Shown: piece by piece, positions 12,931 through 15,419 of the stretch
Position numbering within the stretch: the stretch's first letter is position 1
Layout of the letters: every line of letters starts with the position of its first letter
Made by a program: the position numbers and the translations under genes
NCBI GenBank assembly: GCA_003650865.1
Contig: QMSN01000005.1
Span: forward strand, 1 to 15,419
DNA from: Thermoprotei archaeon
GTDB lineage: Archaea; Thermoproteota; Methanomethylicia; Nezhaarchaeales; WYZ-LMO8
Direction of reading: 5' to 3'
DNA length: 15,419 nt
The notes under the pieces: model-generated
The model's database searches: none
Seen by the model: only the letters and a program-made list of their open reading frames with translations
Told to the model about the DNA's origin: nothing

Positions 12931-12947
12931 GAAGCTCGGTCAGCTTC
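12931..12947. repeat. Small inverted repeat downstream of the ECF operon
   Basis: GAAGCT and AGCTTC are separated by CGGTC, overlapping a second palindrome GAGCTT-G-AAGCTC (12925-12937). It sits between the ecfT stop and the ferredoxin promoter. It could be a 3'-end hairpin of the ECF transcript, but there is no T-run, and archaeal termination does not normally need hairpins. Confidence 0.25.
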
Positions 12948-13005
12948 TACGAGTCTGGAGCTTAAGCCATTTGCTACGAGGCGTGATATCTGCCTTGTGG
13001 AAATC

Positions 13006-13587
13006 TCAATCCACGCCCCTGGCTTTGAGCGAGTCCTCTATTAAACTCATCCTGACGGCCGTCAAGGAGATGAAGGATATGAAGACGGGTATGACCGTCC
13101 AGGGCTTGTAGAGCTTAAATGTGTAGCCTCTCGCCTTAAACGCGTCTATAACCTCTCTAAGCTCGTTTAGAGATGATGTGAACATTAAGTACGAATATGT
13201 TAGCGAGGTTCTGCCCAAAAGCTTCTCAATGCTGCTCGTGGGGGTTGTAGCGATGAAGGTGAAGAAGGAGATCATGGTTGCAGCCGTGTAGGCGACGAGC
13301 CCTAATATGTAGCTTATAGAGGCGCCGCCTAAGAGGCTTAGAGGCACGATTACAGCCATGAATAGAGCGTAGAGCTTAGCCACCTCGACGAGTAGCCGGT
13401 ATACACCTATGCTTGAGAGAAGGGCTATGTGAAAGGCGAGGAGTATGAGTGATGCCTCCAGCCTCATCGGCGTTAAGCCCATTGCCACGGTCAAAGCTAG
13501 TAGCGCTATTTTCACTAGCGTTAAGGGGGGCTTGTGAAGCCAGCTATTCATCCTTTGGATCTTGACCACGTCAAGCAGTGACGGCAA
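13006..13587 (-). CDS. ECF transporter transmembrane component (EcfT/CbiQ family), short form
   Basis: The membrane scaffold that couples the ATPase to the substrate-binding S component in an energy-coupling-factor importer. The 193 residues include about 4-5 hydrophobic helices between 22 and 118 (VKIALLALTVAMGL, ASLILLAFHIALLSS, LYALFMAVIVPLSLL, ISYILGLVAYTAATMISFFTF). Both ATPase-coupling Ala-Arg-Gly motifs are present, AFKARGY (149-155) and LKARGVD (187-193). The protein stops right at the second motif, whereas most EcfT proteins (about 250 residues) continue into another helix. No hydrophobic continuation is found after the stop in any frame. The TTG start overlaps the ATPase gene by 17 nt and has GGAGATGGTGG just upstream. 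Confidence 0.85.
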   Translation of the reverse strand: MPSLLDVVKIQRMNSWLHKPPLTLVKIALLALTVAMGLTPMRLEASLILLAFHIALLSSIGVYRLLVEVAKLYALFMAVIVPLSLLGGASISYILGLVAYTAATMISFFTFIATTPTSSIEKLLGRTSLTYSYLMFTSSLNELREVIDAFKARGYTFKLYKPWTVIPVFISFISLTAVRMSLIEDSLKARGVD

Positions 13588-14314
13588 GCCACCATCTCCT
13601 TGGCGTTATGTCGAGCTGCTCTAGGATCTCGTCTGAGACAGGCCATGATCCGTGGGCCTTGACCATACCTTCGTGTAGTATCGTGTAGGTATCGGGCTTG
13701 AGCTTGTCGGCTATGAGGGGGTTATGCGTAGCTAGGAGAACTGTCTTGCCGTGAAGCCTAAATCTCTCGACTAGGCCTACTAGGCTTTTAACCCCTCTGT
13801 AGTCCAAGCCCTCAAACGGCTCGTCTAGCAGGAGCACAGGCTGGTCAGCTACTATGACACTTGCGATGCTGACACGCTTAGCCTCTCCTCCGCTTAAGCT
13901 AAACGGCGACCTATCCATGAGCTCCTCTACCCCCAACGTTGACACAAAGCTCCACTCTCCGCTTACCCCGAGGTTTTCAAGTATGAAGCGCACCTCACGC
14001 TCAACAGTCTCCTCGAAGAAGCCGTAGAGAGGGTTTTGCCAGCAGTACCCGATGAGCCTAGAGGCCTCTCTCCTCGATAGAGTTGACACCTCTCTCCCGA
14101 AGACTAGGACTTTGCCGCTAGCAGGCTTTATGAGGCCAGCTATCGTTTTGAGAAGCGTAGTCTTGCCGCTGCCATTAGCCCCTAGTATCACGTGAACTCC
14201 TCTACCAAGCTCTAGGCTTACGTCTTTAAGCACCTGCTTGCCCTCAAGCTCCACCGAGACATCTAGCAACTTAATGACTAGGTCACTCGCATCACTTGAG
14301 CTTCCTCGCATCAT
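13571..14314 (-). CDS. ECF transporter ATP-binding protein (EcfA-like)
   Basis: ABC ATPase that powers the importer. Counting from ATG 14314 (247 residues): Walker A GANGSGKTT (45-53), Q-loop YCWQNP (90-95), signature LSGGE (140-144), Walker B PVLLLDEP (159-166), D-loop GLD, and switch H197 in ATHN. The reading frame is open back to TTG 14341, but ATG 14314 is preceded directly by a repeated GGAGGTGGAGGT site, so I start there; it still overlaps the S-component gene. Only one ATPase is encoded, so it would work as a homodimer, unlike bacterial EcfA1/A2 pairs. The gene order S-A-T, all overlapping, points to one dedicated importer. Confidence 0.92.
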   Translation of the reverse strand: MMRGSSSDASDLVIKLLDVSVELEGKQVLKDVSLELGRGVHVILGANGSGKTTLLKTIAGLIKPASGKVLVFGREVSTLSRREASRLIGYCWQNPLYGFFEETVEREVRFILENLGVSGEWSFVSTLGVEELMDRSPFSLSGGEAKRVSIASVIVADQPVLLLDEPFEGLDYRGVKSLVGLVERFRLHGKTVLLATHNPLIADKLKPDTYTILHEGMVKAHGSWPVSDEILEQLDITPRRWWLAVTA

Positions 14315-14819
14315 ACCTCCACCTCCTATCCATAGCCTCAAGGAGGAGGTAGCCTCCTAAGCCAGCGCTCACAGCTTCACCAGCTAAGACCCCTGGAACA
14401 GCCACATATGCAGGCTCTAGGTATATCAAGTGTAGTAGGACGTAGCCTATGAGAAGCGTCACAACCACTAGAGGAGCTGAGACCGCGGCTAGCCTGCCTA
14501 TTACACTGCGAGGCATGAGTCTACCAGCTAGATAGCTTAGCGTGGCCGATACCAAGTTGGCTAGAGTCCCTAAAACCACATCCCACACACCGAAGGGCGA
14601 CACCAAGTTGGCTATGAGGCACCCTATGGTCAAGCCTATGACCCCGTTGAAGCCCAGCATTGGGTGGTAGGGTATGGGCATCATCACGTCACTGACTCTA
14701 ACTTGAAAAGCCCCGAATGATATTGGTGCTAGGAGAACAGTCGTCGCAGCGTAGGCAGCTGCGACAACCGCTACCTTAACAGTCCTTAACTTCAAGATGC
14801 TCGACTTGGACTTGGCCAC
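14292..14819 (-). CDS. QueT-like ECF substrate-binding (S) component
   Basis: An integral membrane protein of 175 residues with about 6 hydrophobic segments. The family-typical SFGAFQVRVSDVMMPIPYHPMLG (34-56) and GCLIANLVSPFGVWDVVLGTLANLVSATLSYLAGRLMP (66-103) match the QueT family (PF06177-like). These are proposed S components for queuosine precursors such as preQ1. In an archaeon the likely cargo would be a 7-deazaguanine (preQ0 or related) for archaeosine in tRNA; this is family-based inference. The start is GTG 14819 with GAGGAGGGGG about 8 nt upstream. It is first in the operon with the ATPase and EcfT genes and lies behind a predicted structured leader, whose last hairpin could hide this ribosome binding site. 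Confidence 0.85.
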   Translation of the reverse strand: MAKSKSSILKLRTVKVAVVAAAYAATTVLLAPISFGAFQVRVSDVMMPIPYHPMLGFNGVIGLTIGCLIANLVSPFGVWDVVLGTLANLVSATLSYLAGRLMPRSVIGRLAAVSAPLVVVTLLIGYVLLHLIYLEPAYVAVPGVLAGEAVSAGLGGYLLLEAMDRRWRYDARKLK

Positions 14820-14962
14820 GACGAAACCCCCTCCTCGCTCATAGGGGAGGGAGAATTTCTCCTCAGCCTAGGCTTGAGCAAGCTCATAATCGCCTCGCTT
14901 GCTTCGCATAACCTAGGCTTCAGCGGAGTAACGGCGGGATACCTACCTCGTCCGCCGCTGGG
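14820..14962 (-). promoter_or_regulatory. Predicted structured 5' leader RNA of the QueT-like ECF operon
   Basis: About 140 nt on minus, from the predicted start site to the GTG. Hairpin A (14960-14921) has outer arms CAGCGG/CCGCTG, with CGG able to pair with CCG inside. Hairpin B (14919-14865) has a perfect 8-bp outer stem AGCCTAGG/CCTAGGCT and a perfect 7-bp inner stem AGCAAGC/GCTTGCT, separated by an internal loop. Near the gene, CCCTCC can pair with GGAGGG of the ribosome binding site, and TTCTCC with GGAGAA nearby. Long structured leaders are unusual in archaea. A metabolite-sensing riboswitch, a stand-alone small RNA or an unrelated structure are all open. It does not match a riboswitch consensus I know. 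Confidence 0.5.
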
Positions 14963-14981
14963 GTTTTAGAGGAGAAGAGCT

Positions 14982-14993
14982 CCTAATAAAGGC
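14982..14993 (-). promoter_or_regulatory. TATA promoter of the ECF operon leader
   Basis: Minus-strand GCCTTTATTAGG is centred near 14988. Standard archaeal spacing puts the transcript 5' end near 14962, exactly where the first leader hairpin begins. Confidence 0.5.
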
Positions 14994-15041
14994 TATCTTG
15001 GATTGGCTAGGTAGAAAAGCGGGTGAGCATCATCGATAACC

Positions 15042-15419
15042 CTAAGAGCCTAGAGGCGACTCCTCCTCAGGCTCCTTTACCTCGACTTCTTCAGCTTCCT
15101 CCTCAGGCTCCATGAGCCTCAGGCTCTCAAGCCTCTCCTCGACCTTCCTCATCTTGACGTGAACCTCGTTCATGTAGTTGGCCACGAAGGCCTCCACAAC
15201 GTCAAATCGCCCCTCCAAAGCGCTCCTCACAAGGTCTGAAGAGGATAAGCCGAGCTCCTCCAGTATCACGGTCACGTACTCCTTCTTGTCGGCCTCGCTG
15301 AGTATATTGGACGCCAAGACGTAGAGCAGAACCTTTGAGAGCTCCAGCTTACCCCTGAGGTGGCTGAGCTTGGCCTCCTCAATCCACCTCTCCACTACTA
15401 TCTTCAACCTGCCGAGCAA
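15042..15419 (-). CDS. Unrecognised helical protein with acidic tail (5' end may lie outside window)
   Basis: An open frame of at least 125 codons reaches the window edge. The predicted protein is almost wholly helical and charged (VVERWIEEAKLSHLRGKLELSKVLLYVLASNILS, VTVILEELGLSSSDLVRSALEGRFDVVEAFVANYMNEVHVKMRKVEERLESLRLM). The last 25 residues are a low-complexity Glu-rich tail ending in SPLGS. The middle helix (about 80-100) could form a coiled coil. There are no Cys residues, membrane segments or known catalytic motifs. The frame begins with a TTG at the very edge, so the true start may be upstream. I do not recognise the family; acidic tails of this kind often mediate protein contacts in DNA or RNA metabolism, but nothing here proves it. 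It ends about 50 nt before the ECF promoter on the same strand. Confidence 0.7.
   Translation of the reverse strand: MLGRLKIVVERWIEEAKLSHLRGKLELSKVLLYVLASNILSEADKKEYVTVILEELGLSSSDLVRSALEGRFDVVEAFVANYMNEVHVKMRKVEERLESLRLMEPEEEAEEVEVKEPEEESPLGS

Noticed and set aside
12826..13005. Possible C/D box guide RNA between ecfT and the ferredoxin gene
   Set aside because: Only a one-mismatch C box (TTGATGC) was seen, with no CTGA D box at suitable distance on either strand.
12826..13008. Open minus-strand frame of about 58 codons continuing after the ecfT stop in another frame
   Set aside because: Tested as a possible frameshifted C-terminal helix of EcfT. The translation is polar and serine-rich with no hydrophobic segment, so it is probably chance.
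14315..14341. Upstream TTG (14341) as start of the ECF ATPase
   Set aside because: The ATG at 14314 is directly preceded by a strong GGAGGTGGAGGT site, and the extra nine residues (glycine-rich) match that site rather than a protein feature.
14820..14962. Known riboswitch (TPP, preQ1, fluoride) or RNase P/SRP RNA in the ECF leader
   Set aside because: I could not find the conserved sequence blocks of any of these. The region is kept as an unclassified structured leader.
15021..15040. Minus-strand GATGATG as a C box of a guide RNA
   Set aside because: No D box follows within about 70 nt and the sequence deviates from RTGATGA.
1..15419. CRISPR array, insertion sequence, prophage or integrase
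   Set aside because: No regularly spaced repeats, transposase, integrase or terminal inverted repeats were seen by eye on either strand.

Overview
The window reads as a thermophilic archaeon of the Thermoproteota/Crenarchaeota (TACK) side. The evidence is archaeal translation genes (aIF2-beta, a DUF424 protein, an NMD3-like N-terminus), a tungsten-type aldehyde:ferredoxin oxidoreductase, two tRNA genes with introns at the canonical 37/38 position and encoded CCA, an archaeal-type tRNA-Tyr (C1-G72, A73), many TTG/GTG starts with GGTGA- or GGAGG-type ribosome binding sites, and TATA-like promoters. Coding density is high, with many 1-17 nt overlaps. I see no insertion sequence, phage gene or CRISPR array. 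I cannot name the species.

Layout. (1) 1-949, minus: aIF2-beta, DUF424 and the start of an NMD3-like gene that runs off the window. (2) 950-3826: mtnP-ahcY on minus and a purine phosphoribosyltransferase on plus, diverging from a shared intergenic region. Together these recycle the S-adenosylmethionine by-products SAH and MTA and probably the adenine released. (3) 3823-4779: a DUF1847 protein (minus), then a small plus-strand gene that appears broken by two frameshifts. (4) 4776-6118, minus: trmO and a UPF0282 metallo-beta-lactamase-fold protein, overlapping by 4 nt. (5) 6179-9779, plus: MFS transporter, AOR-family oxidoreductase and class II aldolase, probably one catabolic operon. (6) 9827-10806: tRNA-Asn(GTT) and tRNA-Tyr(GTA), both interrupted, flanking a NifX/NifB-like protein and a two-helix membrane protein. 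(7) 10811-12825: a COG2521-like methyltransferase (minus), a short methionine synthase (core MetE, plus) and a ferredoxin (minus) with an unusual cysteine pattern. (8) 13006-14962, minus: an ECF importer (QueT-like S component, one ATPase, a short EcfT) behind a predicted structured leader of about 140 nt. (9) 15042-15419, minus: an unrecognised acidic-tailed protein that may continue past the window.

The strongest candidates for something undescribed are the structured leader of the QueT-like ECF operon, which could be an archaeal riboswitch or small RNA; the AOR-aldolase-MFS operon; the broken gene at 4497-4779; and the tRNA-Tyr intron, whose 3' end duplicates the anticodon-stem strand. Several genes revolve around SAM (ahcY, mtnP, metE, trmO, the methyltransferase), so the aldolase could conceivably be tied to MTA salvage, but that is only a hypothesis.
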